A DNA stretch of 64,000 bases, from assembly GCF_028283705.1 (NCBI RefSeq), contig NZ_JAPWKD010000032.1, forward strand, positions 682,001 to 746,000, given 5' to 3'. A program made the position numbers and the translations under genes. Position 1 is the stretch's first letter. Each line of letters opens with the position of its first letter. Below, one piece after another: positions 39,372 through 48,541 of the stretch. Under the pieces are notes generated by a model. That model searched no databases and had not been told where the DNA came from. It saw only the letters and a program-made list of their open reading frames with translations. The stretch is from Pantoea sp. Lineage in GTDB: Bacteria; Pseudomonadota; Gammaproteobacteria; Enterobacterales; Enterobacteriaceae.

Positions 39372-40685
39372 ATGAAAACCCTTTCCGACCACGTCAGCGC
39401 ACTGGTGCCACAGATGCAAACCTGGCGACGCGACCTGCACCAGTTTGCCGAATCAGGCTGGCTGGAATTTCGAACCGCCACCCTGGTGGCCGAGGAACTA
39501 CATCGTCTGGGTTATCCGCTGAAACTGGGCCGGGAAGTGATTGATGCCGATGCACGCATGGGACTGCCCTCTGACGCAGTGCTGGCGGCACAGGAAGCCC
39601 GCGCACTGGAACAGGGCGCATTGCCGCAGTGGCTCAGCCACTTCTCCGGCGGTTTTTGCGGCATTGTTGCCACGCTGGAAACCGGTCGCCCGGGTCCGGT
39701 GATGGGATTTCGCGTCGATATGGACGCGCTTGATTTGAATGAAAGCAGCGCGGCGGATCATCTGCCACAACGCGAAGGTTTTGCCTCCTGCAATGCGGGC
39801 ATGATGCACGCCTGTGGTCACGACGGTCACACTACCATTGGCCTCGGCCTCGCCAGAGTATTGATGGCGATGAAAGATCAACTGAGCGGCACCATCAAAC
39901 TGATTTTCCAGCCTGCCGAAGAAGGCGTGCGCGGCGCAAAAGCCATGGTGGCAGCGGGCGTGGTTGATGATGTGGATCTGTTTACTGCTATCCACCTCGG
40001 CACTGGCGTGCCCGCCGGCGAAATCGTTTGCGGCAGCGACAGCTTCCTCGCCACCACCAAGCTTGATGTGCAGTTTACCGGTGTCGGTGCCCATGCCGGT
40101 GGCCGTCCTGAAGAGGGCCGCAACGCGTTACTGGCGGCCGCCCAGGCAACGCTGGCACTGCATAATCTGCCGCAGCATAGCGGTGGCGTGGCGCGCGTTA
40201 ACGTTGGCGTATTGCAGGCGGGCACCGGACGCAACGTGGTGGCCGATACCGCGCTGATGAAGGTGGAAACGCGTGGCGTCAGCAACCAGGTGAACGACGA
40301 TATTTATCAGCAGGCGCTGCGCGTGATTGCCGGGGCAGCGGCGATGTACGGCGTTGAATCTGAGGTAAAACTGATGGGGGGCGCGCGCAGCTGCACGCCA
40401 AGCCAGCCGTGGGTGGAGTTTATCCACCAGCAGGCCAACGCGCTGGGCCTGTTCAACTCGGTCGTCGACACCAAACAACAGGCAGCCGGTTCCGAAGATG
40501 CCACCTATATGCTGGAGCGCGTACAGCAGCGCGGCGGCCAGGCATCCTATGTGATTTTTGGTTGTGAGCTGGCAGCAGGCCATCACAACGCGAAGTTTGA
40601 TTTCGACGAAGCGATTATGGCAACGGCGGTACAAACCCTGGCGACACTGGCGCTCAATCAGGCGCAGTTCGGGGGCCAGCAATGA
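39372..40685 (+). CDS. abgA: p-Aminobenzoyl-glutamate hydrolase subunit A
   Basis: 437 residues from the ATG at 39372, which has AAGGA 7 bases upstream; an in-frame ATG at 39357 is an alternative. It is an M20-family metallopeptidase matching E. coli AbgA: WRRDLHQFAESGWLEFRTATLVAEELHRLGY, metal-site MMHACGHDGHT, PAEEGVRGAKAMV and dimerisation-domain AHAGGRPEEGRNALLAAAQATLALH. With AbgB it cleaves p-aminobenzoyl-glutamate, a folate breakdown product, into p-aminobenzoate and glutamate. Its stop overlaps the abgB start (ATGA). Confidence 0.95.
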   Translation: MKTLSDHVSALVPQMQTWRRDLHQFAESGWLEFRTATLVAEELHRLGYPLKLGREVIDADARMGLPSDAVLAAQEARALEQGALPQWLSHFSGGFCGIVATLETGRPGPVMGFRVDMDALDLNESSAADHLPQREGFASCNAGMMHACGHDGHTTIGLGLARVLMAMKDQLSGTIKLIFQPAEEGVRGAKAMVAAGVVDDVDLFTAIHLGTGVPAGEIVCGSDSFLATTKLDVQFTGVGAHAGGRPEEGRNALLAAAQATLALHNLPQHSGGVARVNVGVLQAGTGRNVVADTALMKVETRGVSNQVNDDIYQQALRVIAGAAAMYGVESEVKLMGGARSCTPSQPWVEFIHQQANALGLFNSVVDTKQQAAGSEDATYMLERVQQRGGQASYVIFGCELAAGHHNAKFDFDEAIMATAVQTLATLALNQAQFGGQQ

Positions 40686-42127
40686 GTCATCACGACTTTA
40701 TCGATAATTATATTAACCAGCATCAGGCGCGCTTTAGTGCCATCAGCGACGCCATCTGGGATGTGCCAGAAACGCGTTTTGAAGAAACACAATCTTCCGC
40801 CCTGCTGGCCAACGCGCTGGAGCAGGAGGGTTTCGCCGTTGAGCGTGGCGTCGGTGGTATCGACACCGCTTTTATCGCCAGCATTGGCAGCGGTAAGCCG
40901 GTGATCGCCATTCTCGGCGAGTTTGACGCCTTAGCCGGGCTGAGCCAGCAAGCCGCCTGCGCCGAGCCGCAGCCACTGGTGGAAAACGGTAACGGCCACG
41001 GTTGTGGTCATAACCTGCTGGGCACTGCGGGCCTCGCGGCAGCGTTTGCCATCAAAGCCTGGTGGGCGCAGCAGGGACAGCACGGCACGCTGCGTTTTTA
41101 CGGCTGTCCCGGCGAAGAAGGCGGTTCCGGCAAAACCTATATGGTGCGCGAAGGGTTGTTTGATGATGTCGATGCCGCCGTCACCTGGCACCCGGAAGGT
41201 TTTAGCGGCATGTTTAACCTCAGCACCCTCGCCAATATCCAGGCGGCTTTCCACTTCAAAGGGGTGGCGGCACACGCAGCGAATTCACCGCATCTGGGAC
41301 GCAGTGCCCTCGATGCCGTAACGCTGATGAACACCGGGGCCAACTTTCTGCGCGAACATATCGTGCAGGAAGCGCGCCTTCATTATGCGGTGACCAACGC
41401 TGGCGGCGTGTCGCCCAACGTGGTGCAGGCCGATGCCGAAGTGTTGTATCTGATTCGCGCCCCGCAGCTCGACCAGGCACAGGATATTTATCAACGGGTT
41501 ATCAATATCGCCAAAGGTGCCGCGCTGATGACCGACACGCAAATGACGGTGCGTTTCGATAAAGCCTGTTCCAACTATGTCCCTAATCGCGCGCTCGAAG
41601 CGGTGATGGACGGTTATCTGCGCCAGTTTGGCCTGCCACAATACAGCGCGGAGGAGCACGCATTTGCCGCACAGATCCGCGCTACGCTATCCAAAGACGA
41701 TCTGCGCAATGCGCGGCTGAATGCGGCGCGTACCGGCGGTGAGGCCGGCGTGGCCTGGACTGAAGCGCTGGGTGATAAGGTGCTGATGGACGAAGTGGCC
41801 CCTTATGCGGTGACGCGTGAGTTGCTGTATGGCTCCACCGATGTCGGCGATGTCAGCTGGGTGACGCCGACCGCGCAGTGCTTCACCCCCTGCTTTGCCT
41901 TCGGCACGCCGCTGCATACCTGGCAGCTGGTGGCACAGGGCCGCACCGCCATCGCCCATAAAGGGATGTGCCTGGCGGCGAAAGTGCTGGCCGCCACCGC
42001 CCTCACCCTGCTCAACGATAGCGACGCCCTGGCACGCTGCCGCGAGGAGTTTACCCGCGTGCGCAGCGAACAACCGTATCAGTGTCCGATTCCACCCGGC
42101 GTGCAGCCCTCAAAGCTGACGTCCTGA
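40682..42127 (+). CDS. abgB: p-Aminobenzoyl-glutamate hydrolase subunit B
   Basis: 481 residues, the E. coli AbgB length. It belongs to the M20 family with metal-binding GHGCGHNLLGTAGLAAAFAIK, GCPGEEGGSGKTYMV and TWHPEGFSGMFN, and the dimerisation domain AAHAANSPHLGRSALDAVTLMN. C-terminal YGSTDVGDVSWVTPTAQCFTPCFAFGTPLHTWQ carries further ligands. It partners AbgA in a heteromeric hydrolase. It is translationally coupled to abgA and followed after 88 bp by abgT. Confidence 0.95.
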   Translation: MSHHDFIDNYINQHQARFSAISDAIWDVPETRFEETQSSALLANALEQEGFAVERGVGGIDTAFIASIGSGKPVIAILGEFDALAGLSQQAACAEPQPLVENGNGHGCGHNLLGTAGLAAAFAIKAWWAQQGQHGTLRFYGCPGEEGGSGKTYMVREGLFDDVDAAVTWHPEGFSGMFNLSTLANIQAAFHFKGVAAHAANSPHLGRSALDAVTLMNTGANFLREHIVQEARLHYAVTNAGGVSPNVVQADAEVLYLIRAPQLDQAQDIYQRVINIAKGAALMTDTQMTVRFDKACSNYVPNRALEAVMDGYLRQFGLPQYSAEEHAFAAQIRATLSKDDLRNARLNAARTGGEAGVAWTEALGDKVLMDEVAPYAVTRELLYGSTDVGDVSWVTPTAQCFTPCFAFGTPLHTWQLVAQGRTAIAHKGMCLAAKVLAATALTLLNDSDALARCREEFTRVRSEQPYQCPIPPGVQPSKLTS

Positions 42128-42215
42128 TAATAAACCCGCGTCCACGCAGGCGCGGGATGCTGTAGCCAATAAAAAATAAAAGTTATACGCAAACACAACA
42201 TAACGAGACGAGGAA

Positions 42216-43742
42216 ATGCCGATGGAAGCCACCACGGAGAATCGCAGCCCAGGGAAGCTGTTTGGCTGGATTGAGCGGGTTGGGAATAAAGTCCCAAACC
42301 CTTTTTTATTGTTCGTATATTTGATCGTGGTGCTGATGGTCGCCACCGCCATTCTCAGCAGTTTTGACGTGGCGGTGAAGAATCCGACCAATGGCGAGCT
42401 GGTGCGGGTGAATAACCTGCTGAGCGTCGCTGGGTTACAGTGGATTCTGCCCAACATCATCAAAAACTTCAGCAGCTTCACGCCGCTGGGATCGATTCTG
42501 GCGCTGGTGATTGGTGCCGGTCTGGCGGAAAAAGTCGGCCTGCTGCAATCGCTGATGGTGAAGATGGCATCCCGCGTCAGCCGTCGCTACGCCAGCTATA
42601 TGGTGCTGTTTATCGCCTTCTTCAGCCACATCTCCTCTGATGCGGCGCTGGTGGTGATGCCACCGCTCGGTGCGCTGATCTTCCTCGCCGTGGGACGTCA
42701 TCCGGTGGCAGGTCTGCTGGCGGCGATTGCCGGTGTGGCATCCGGGTTTACCGCTAACCTGCTGATTGTCACTACCGATGTGTTGCTGTCAGGCATCAGC
42801 ACCGAAGCGGCGAAAGCGGTGAGCGACACGGTACACGTTAGCGTGATCGATAACTGGTTCTTTATGGCGACCTCCGTGGTGGTGCTGACCATTGCCGGTG
42901 CGCTGCTGACCGATAAGTTTATCGAGCCGCGCCTGCCCGCCTGGAACGGCGGCCATCAGGATCGCCTGCCGCCGCTCACCGAGCAGGAAAACCGTGGCCT
43001 GAAAGCCGCTGGCATCGCTGCGCTGGTGTTTATCGCGCTGATGGCGCTGCTGGTGGTGCCGGAACATGCGCCGCTGCGCAACCCGAAAACCGGCGGCATC
43101 ATCCCGTCGCCGTTTATTCAGGGCATTGTGCCGATCATCATCCTGTTCTTCTTTGTGGTGGCGATTGCCTATGGCGCAGTGACGAAGCAAATTCGTCGCC
43201 CGGATGACATTCCGCAGCTGCTGGTTGATCCGATGAAGAGTATGGCGGGCTTTATTGTGATGGTGTTCCCGCTGTCGCAGTTCGTGGCCTTCTTCAACTG
43301 GAGCAACATGGGCAAGTTTATGGCGATTGGTCTGACCGATATGCTGGAGAGTGCAGGCATCAGCGGCGCACCGGCGTTTCTCGGCCTGATGTTCCTCTCG
43401 GCATTTCTGTGCATGTTTATCGCCAGCGGTTCCGCCATCTGGTCGATTCTCGCCCCGGTATTTGTGCCGATGTTTATGCTGCTCGGCTTCCATCCGGCGT
43501 TTGCCCAGATGATCTTCCGTATCGCTGACTCGTCGGTGCTGCCGCTGGCCCCGATGTCGCCGTTCTTGCCATTATTCCTCGGTTTCCTCCAGCGATACCA
43601 GAAAGATGCGCAACTTGGCACCTATTATGTGCTGATCTTCCCCTATCCGGTGGTGTTCTTTGTCACCTGGATTGTGCTGTTGACTGCCTGGTACGCGCTC
43701 GGTTTACCCATCGGTCCGGGGGTTTATCCCAGCCTGCATTAA
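42216..43742 (+). CDS. abgT: p-Aminobenzoyl-glutamate transporter
   Basis: 508 residues, the length of E. coli AbgT. It is an inner-membrane protein with about nine transmembrane helices and two re-entrant hairpins. Family-typical blocks are LFGWIERVGNKVPNPFLLFVYLIVVLM, FTPLGSILALVIGAGLAEKVGLL, FIAFFSHISSDAALVVMPPLGALIFLAVGRHP, and FIASGSAIWSILAPVFVPMFMLLGFHPAFAQ. It imports p-aminobenzoyl-glutamate for AbgAB; AbgT-family proteins can also export sulfonamides. The start at 42216 follows GAGGAA closely; ATG 42222 is equally possible. The gene closes the abgABT operon. Confidence 0.95.
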   Translation: MPMEATTENRSPGKLFGWIERVGNKVPNPFLLFVYLIVVLMVATAILSSFDVAVKNPTNGELVRVNNLLSVAGLQWILPNIIKNFSSFTPLGSILALVIGAGLAEKVGLLQSLMVKMASRVSRRYASYMVLFIAFFSHISSDAALVVMPPLGALIFLAVGRHPVAGLLAAIAGVASGFTANLLIVTTDVLLSGISTEAAKAVSDTVHVSVIDNWFFMATSVVVLTIAGALLTDKFIEPRLPAWNGGHQDRLPPLTEQENRGLKAAGIAALVFIALMALLVVPEHAPLRNPKTGGIIPSPFIQGIVPIIILFFFVVAIAYGAVTKQIRRPDDIPQLLVDPMKSMAGFIVMVFPLSQFVAFFNWSNMGKFMAIGLTDMLESAGISGAPAFLGLMFLSAFLCMFIASGSAIWSILAPVFVPMFMLLGFHPAFAQMIFRIADSSVLPLAPMSPFLPLFLGFLQRYQKDAQLGTYYVLIFPYPVVFFVTWIVLLTAWYALGLPIGPGVYPSLH

Positions 43743-43941
43743 CCGCATCGCCAGGGACGGCGATCACACTTACGCGAATTGCAACGTACATTGCTAAAAT
43801 CTCACCGCTTCACCTCTCGGCATCCCCGCCGTAATTGATTATTCTGCTGTTCCTTCGCTTGCTAACGGTTAATTATTTTTAAAACCAATCTCTGCCGTTG
43901 GTGAGTTTTGCAAACACCGTCATACCGAGGTTCATACAACA

Positions 43942-45351
43942 ATGACAACTGCCTGCACAACCGGGGTGGCTGGCGATATTATCGCTGCGGATCGCCGTAC
44001 CTTAGCCGGGCGCATCGACGCGCTTCCTTCTTCCGCTGGCCTGTGGCGTTTTATCACGCTGCTGGCACTGGGCGGTTTTTTTGAACTCTACGATCTGTTT
44101 GAAACCGGCTATATCAGTTCCGGGCTACTGGCGGCGGGTGTGTTCCACACCGGCAGCGCGGGCGTGTTCGGCATTGCCGATCAGGCCGCTTTTGCCTCCG
44201 CCACCTTTCTTGGCTTGTTTGTCGGTGCCAGCCTGCTGGCTCCCTATGCGGACCGTTTTGGTCGTCGCCTGACCTTTATGTGCGCGCTGGCGTGGTACGG
44301 TGTGTTCTCGTTGCTGATGGCGTTTCAGCAAAGTGCCGAGATGATTATCCTGTGCCGCTTTCTGGTGGGAATTGGCCTCGGTATCGAGCTGGTAACCATT
44401 GATACCTATCTTTCCGAGTGGGTGCCGACTCATCTGCGTAGCCGCGCTTTTGCCTTCTCGTTTTTTATTCAGTTTCTGTCAGTGCCCGCTGTGGCGCTGA
44501 TGTCCTGGTGGCTGGTGCCACAAACCATCCTCGGCCTTGAAGGCTGGCGCTGGGTGGTGATTGCCGGTGCGCTCTGCTCGCTGGTGATCTGGTTTATTCG
44601 TAAGAACCTGCCGGAATCGGCACGCTGGCTGGCGCAGCAAGGCCGTCATCAGGAGGCGCATCGCGTCCTGAGCGAGATGGAGAAACGCTGCGGTATCGCG
44701 CCGGGCGAAGACTTCTCCGACCGCGACGCCGCCGCACAGCTGCCGAAAAAAGGCCGCTTCAGCGAGATCTGGGCACCGGCATATCGCAAACGCACCCTGA
44801 TGCTGGTGGTGATGAACTTCTTCCAGGCGATTGGTTTCTTCGGTTTTGGTAACTGGCTGCCCGCCCTGCTGTCAGGTAAAGGTGCAACGGTGACGCATAG
44901 CCTGCTGTACGCGTTTTTCATTACGCTGGCCTACCCGCTGGGTTCGCTGATTTGCAGCCGCTACGCCGATAAGATCGAGAACAAGTGGCAGATCGTTCTG
45001 TCATCGCTGATGACGGTGGTGTTCGGCACGCTGTTCGCCTTTATGACCAGCCCGGTGCTGATGATTATCTGTGGCTTCCTGATTACCTACAGCAACGCCT
45101 GGCTGACCTTCAGCTACCACGCGTATCAGACCGAGATTTTCCCGACGCACATTCGTGCGCGCGCCGTTGGTTTTTGTTATTCGTTCAGCCGCCTGTCAAC
45201 GGCGTTCAGCAGCATTCTCATCGGCCTGATTCTGCAATATGCCGGTAGCCAGGGGGTGATTGCCTTTATCGTGCTGAGTATGTTGATGGTGATGCTGTCG
45301 GTGGGGATTTACGGTCCGAAGACGCGTGGCATTGATTTGGAGAATATTTAG
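43942..45351 (+). CDS. MFS transporter (sugar-porter-like / NiaP-like)
   Basis: 469 residues with 12 predicted helices and an N-terminal cytoplasmic tail of about 35 residues. LWRFITLLALGGFFELYDLFETGYISSGLL and PYADRFGRRLTFMCALAWYGVFSLLMAF place it with the YdjE/NiaP-like branch of the sugar-porter-type MFS, as do GLGIELVTIDTYLSEWVPTHLRSRAFAF and the later EIFPTHIRARAVGFCYSFSRLSTAFSS. These import organic acids or aromatic compounds such as nicotinate. It is alone in its transcription unit behind a 199-bp gap, and ends before a REP-like palindrome and a strong hairpin shared with the convergent cytochrome gene. Confidence 0.83.
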   Translation: MTTACTTGVAGDIIAADRRTLAGRIDALPSSAGLWRFITLLALGGFFELYDLFETGYISSGLLAAGVFHTGSAGVFGIADQAAFASATFLGLFVGASLLAPYADRFGRRLTFMCALAWYGVFSLLMAFQQSAEMIILCRFLVGIGLGIELVTIDTYLSEWVPTHLRSRAFAFSFFIQFLSVPAVALMSWWLVPQTILGLEGWRWVVIAGALCSLVIWFIRKNLPESARWLAQQGRHQEAHRVLSEMEKRCGIAPGEDFSDRDAAAQLPKKGRFSEIWAPAYRKRTLMLVVMNFFQAIGFFGFGNWLPALLSGKGATVTHSLLYAFFITLAYPLGSLICSRYADKIENKWQIVLSSLMTVVFGTLFAFMTSPVLMIICGFLITYSNAWLTFSYHAYQTEIFPTHIRARAVGFCYSFSRLSTAFSSILIGLILQYAGSQGVIAFIVLSMLMVMLSVGIYGPKTRGIDLENI

Positions 45352-45362
45352 TGCCTGATTTT

Positions 45363-45384
45363 GCGCAATAAATTGCGCCGCTAC
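45363..45384. repeat. REP-like palindrome, copy 7 (A/T variant)
   Basis: GCGCAATAAATTGCGC followed by CGCTAC, identical to copy 1 at 8215. Relative to the main family the same compensated base-pair change is present. Confidence 0.8.
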
Positions 45385-45391
45385 AGGTGCA

Positions 45392-45422
45392 AAAACAGGG
45401 GCCATTATCTGGCCCCTGTTTT
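45392..45422. terminator. Bidirectional terminator between MFS gene and gluconate dehydrogenase operon
   Basis: 12-base perfect arms AAAACAGGGGCC and GGCCCCTGTTTT with a 7-base loop. A/T tracts at both ends allow termination from either strand. Confidence 0.9.
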
Positions 45423-45423
45423 A

Positions 45424-46743
45424 TCACTGCTGTTCCAGCACCTTAATATCCGCGTTGCCCTGATGCGCCTGCACGGTTTCATCCTTACGTAAGGAGGCGA
45501 CATCTTTCGCCGTCACCGTGGCTTTAGCACCATTGCCCCAGCTGCCGCGAATAAAGTTCACCACATCTGCCACCTGCTGATCATTCAGACGCCAGCCGAA
45601 TGCCGGCATGGTGATCGCCGTAGGTGCACCCTGCACGCCTGGCAGCGTTCCGCCAGTCAGCACGATGTGGATCAGCGACGTCGGATCGTCTGCCAGCACC
45701 ACCGGGTTGCCACGCAGCGCCGGGAAGAAGCGCTGATAACCGCTGCCGTCGGTTTTATGGCAGGCAGCACAGCTATCGACATACACCGACGCGCCAGCCT
45801 GGCTGTCATCACCTTTCCACAGCGCCTTCGCCACCGTGTCATCCTGGGTAAACACCGTCTGGCTGGCGTCTTTCGCCCCCAGTGACTTCAGGTAACGGGC
45901 AATTGCCGTGATATCGTCATCGCTCAGGTGTTGCAGGCTGTGCTCCACCACATCGGTCATACCACCGAATGCGGCGGTGTGATCGTTACGGCCATAGCGC
46001 AGGAACTGGCGCAGATCGTCTTCGCTCCAGCGTCCCAGGCCGTCACGGTTGTCGCCACGCAGGTTGCTTGCGGTCCAGCCATCAATCGGTGCGCTGCTGC
46101 CGGAGAGGTAATCATGCGCGCCATCATTGCTGAGCGCTTTCTCCTGCATGGTGATACTGCGCGGCGTATGGCAGGCGCCACAGTGACCCAGACCTTCCAC
46201 CAGATAACGACCCCGTGCCAGCACCGGATCTTCCTGGGCAGCAGGCTGGAACGCTTTCACGTCCGGCGCAAACATGCCGCGCCAGATTGCCAGCGGCCAG
46301 CGCATCGACAGCGGCCACGGAATATCGCTATCTTTGTTGGCCTGCGCCACCGGTGCCACGCCGTGCATAAAGTACGCGTACAGCGCCTTCATGTCCTCGT
46401 CGCTCACCACCGCGTAAGACGGATACGGCATCGCCGGATACAGCGTGTCACCGTTTTTCGCCACGCCATGACGCACTGCTTTCTGGAAGTCGTCGTAGCT
46501 GTAGTCACCAATCCCGGTGGTTTTATCCGGGGTGATGTTGGTGGAATAGATGGTGCCAATTGGCGTCGCCATCGGCAAACCACCGGCAAAAGGCTGCCCA
46601 CCTTTGACGCTGTGGCAGGCCACGCAGTCACCGGCGCGCGCCAGATATTCACCCCGTTTTACCAGGGCATCATTTGCCTGATCGTCCGCCAGCGCGGCGA
46701 ACGACAGCGTGCCCAAAACCAGGGCCAGAATGCTTTTCATCAT
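45424..46743 (-). CDS. Gluconate dehydrogenase cytochrome c subunit (three heme)
   Basis: 439 residues with a Sec signal peptide (cleavage near ALA-DDQ) and three CxxCH heme-c motifs: CVACH at residues 40-44, CGACH at about 186-190 and CAACH at about 324-328. This is the triheme cytochrome of flavocytochrome dehydrogenases for gluconate, 2-ketogluconate, sorbitol or alcohol. It sits in the periplasm, probably membrane-anchored by its C-terminus, and passes electrons from the FAD subunit to ubiquinone. AGGAAA precedes the start (ATGATG, either codon usable). It is the third gene of the operon; the order gamma, FAD, cytochrome is that of gluconate 2-dehydrogenase. Confidence 0.9.
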   Translation of the reverse strand: MMKSILALVLGTLSFAALADDQANDALVKRGEYLARAGDCVACHSVKGGQPFAGGLPMATPIGTIYSTNITPDKTTGIGDYSYDDFQKAVRHGVAKNGDTLYPAMPYPSYAVVSDEDMKALYAYFMHGVAPVAQANKDSDIPWPLSMRWPLAIWRGMFAPDVKAFQPAAQEDPVLARGRYLVEGLGHCGACHTPRSITMQEKALSNDGAHDYLSGSSAPIDGWTASNLRGDNRDGLGRWSEDDLRQFLRYGRNDHTAAFGGMTDVVEHSLQHLSDDDITAIARYLKSLGAKDASQTVFTQDDTVAKALWKGDDSQAGASVYVDSCAACHKTDGSGYQRFFPALRGNPVVLADDPTSLIHIVLTGGTLPGVQGAPTAITMPAFGWRLNDQQVADVVNFIRGSWGNGAKATVTAKDVASLRKDETVQAHQGNADIKVLEQQ

Positions 46744-46754
46744 CGCCGTTTTCC

Positions 46755-48539
46755 TTATGCCTGCACCAGTGGACCAGGGTTCTTCAGATACTGTTCACGG
46801 ATGGCTTTCGCCGACCAGTAAGTCAGTGCCGCCACCATGCCGGTCGGGTTGTAGCCCAGACCCTGCGGGAACGCAGACGCCCCCGGCACAAACACGTTCG
46901 GCACATCCCAGCTCTGCAAATAACGGTTCACTGCGCTGGTTTTCGGATCTTCACCCATGATCGCCCCGCCGCTCATATGCGTGGTTTGATACACGGTGGT
47001 ATCGAAGTGGGTGCCTGGTCCCTTAGCGCCGCCGATGATCATCTTCGGATTCATGGCCTCGGTGATTTTGCGCATCTTGCCGACCATGAACTGCGCCATC
47101 TTGATGTCGTTGTCCTGCCAGTCAAAGGTCATACGCAGCAGCGGCTGGCCGTAGACATTTTTGTAGTTCGGATCGAGATCGAGGTAGTTAGCGCGGTATG
47201 ACTGGTGCGCACCGTGGGCATCCATCGAAATATGGTGGTTGTAGGTATCCGCTACCGCCGCTTTCCACTGGCTGCCCCAGTTCGGTGTGCCTTTGGGGGT
47301 CGGCAGACCGGAAACCGGTTTGGTACCCGCCTGGTTCACCCAGAAGGGCGAGCCACCGACGAAACCGTACGGACCGTGGTCGAAGTTGTCGGCGTTGAAA
47401 TCATCCACCGCTACCCCAGCGCCACCCGCACCGATAAACGGGTTGGTGGTGGTGTTTTTGTCGAACAGCGCTTTCAGCGTCGAGATGTTCTGATAAGCGA
47501 AGTTACGACCGACCACACCTTCGTTAGTGATCGGGTTATACGGCTGGCCGATACCGGACAGCAGCATCAAATGCACGTTGTGGAACTGGAACGCCGACAG
47601 GATCACCAGATCCGCAGGCTGCACCACTTCACGGCCCTGACCATCGAGATAGGTCACGCCGGTGGCGCGTTTTTTGTCGCCGGTCAGATTGACGCGCAAC
47701 ACATAGGCGTTGTTACGCAGCTCAAACTTCGGCTCCTGACGCAGCGCGGGCAGGATGTTCACGTTAGGCGAGGCTTTGGAATACATGTAGCAGGCGTAGC
47801 CGCTGCAATAGCCGCAGAAGTTGCACGGGCCCATCTGTGCGCCGTAGGTGTTGGTGTACGGACCTGAGGTGTTGGCCGATGGCATATCGTACGGATGATA
47901 GCCCACCGACTCTGCCGCCTGGGCAAACAGCTGCGCCGAGTAAGTACGCTTCTGTGCGGGCAGCGGGAAATCGCTGGAGCGGTCCGGCGCGTAAAAGTTG
48001 CCGCCTTTCTCCTTGCCGATCATCTTGCCTTTGATGGTCCAGGCACTGCCCGAGGTACCAAAGACTTTCTCCGCCTGATCGAAGAAGGGTTCCAGTTCGT
48101 TATAGCTGACGCCGAAATCCTGAATCGTCATGCCTTCCGGGATAAAGTTTTTGCCGTAACGCGCTTCATAATGGCTGCGCAGATTCAGCTCGACCGGATC
48201 GACACGGAAATGTACGCCCGACCAGTGCAGGCCCGCGCCGCCGGTGCCGGTGCCGGGCAGAAACGCCGCCAGCTGACGATAAGGCACCGCCGTCTGTGAC
48301 GCGTCGTGACGAATGGTGACGGTGCTTTTTGACAGATCCTGGAACAGCTTTTTACGGATGTTGTAGGTCAGTTCATCAATGGATTGCGGATACGCGCCAT
48401 CCGGGTAGGTGTCACGATGCGGACCGCGCTCCAGCGCCACCACATTCAGCCCGGCTTCGGTCAGTTCTTTTGCCATGATGGCGCCAGCCCAGCCGAAACC
48501 CACTACCACCGCATCCACTTTCTTCAATTCATTTGCCAC
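46755..48539 (-). CDS. Gluconate dehydrogenase FAD subunit (GMC oxidoreductase)
   Basis: 594 residues, GMC family. The FAD-binding start is VDAVVVGFGWAGAIMAKELTEAGLNVVALERG, followed by LPGTGTGGAGLHWSGVHFRV and a cysteine-rich MGPCNFCGYCSGYACY that matches the iron-sulfur cluster site of FAD-dependent glucose and gluconate dehydrogenases. The catalytic C-terminal part has HMSGGAIMGEDPKTSAVNRYLQSWDVPNVFVPGASAFPQGLGYNPT. It oxidises gluconate to 2-ketogluconate, or the next step to a diketo-acid, in the periplasm. It is exported as a complex with the gamma subunit, which carries the Tat signal, and has no signal peptide itself. The gene lies 2 bp from the gamma subunit gene. Confidence 0.92.
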   Translation of the reverse strand: MANELKKVDAVVVGFGWAGAIMAKELTEAGLNVVALERGPHRDTYPDGAYPQSIDELTYNIRKKLFQDLSKSTVTIRHDASQTAVPYRQLAAFLPGTGTGGAGLHWSGVHFRVDPVELNLRSHYEARYGKNFIPEGMTIQDFGVSYNELEPFFDQAEKVFGTSGSAWTIKGKMIGKEKGGNFYAPDRSSDFPLPAQKRTYSAQLFAQAAESVGYHPYDMPSANTSGPYTNTYGAQMGPCNFCGYCSGYACYMYSKASPNVNILPALRQEPKFELRNNAYVLRVNLTGDKKRATGVTYLDGQGREVVQPADLVILSAFQFHNVHLMLLSGIGQPYNPITNEGVVGRNFAYQNISTLKALFDKNTTTNPFIGAGGAGVAVDDFNADNFDHGPYGFVGGSPFWVNQAGTKPVSGLPTPKGTPNWGSQWKAAVADTYNHHISMDAHGAHQSYRANYLDLDPNYKNVYGQPLLRMTFDWQDNDIKMAQFMVGKMRKITEAMNPKMIIGGAKGPGTHFDTTVYQTTHMSGGAIMGEDPKTSAVNRYLQSWDVPNVFVPGASAFPQGLGYNPTGMVAALTYWSAKAIREQYLKNPGPLVQA

Positions 48540-48541
48540 GG

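Noticed and set aside
43747..43764. Inverted repeat ATCGCC-AGGGAC-GGCGAT after abgT as a terminator
   Set aside because: Only 6-base arms and no T-run follow it. It is too weak to call.
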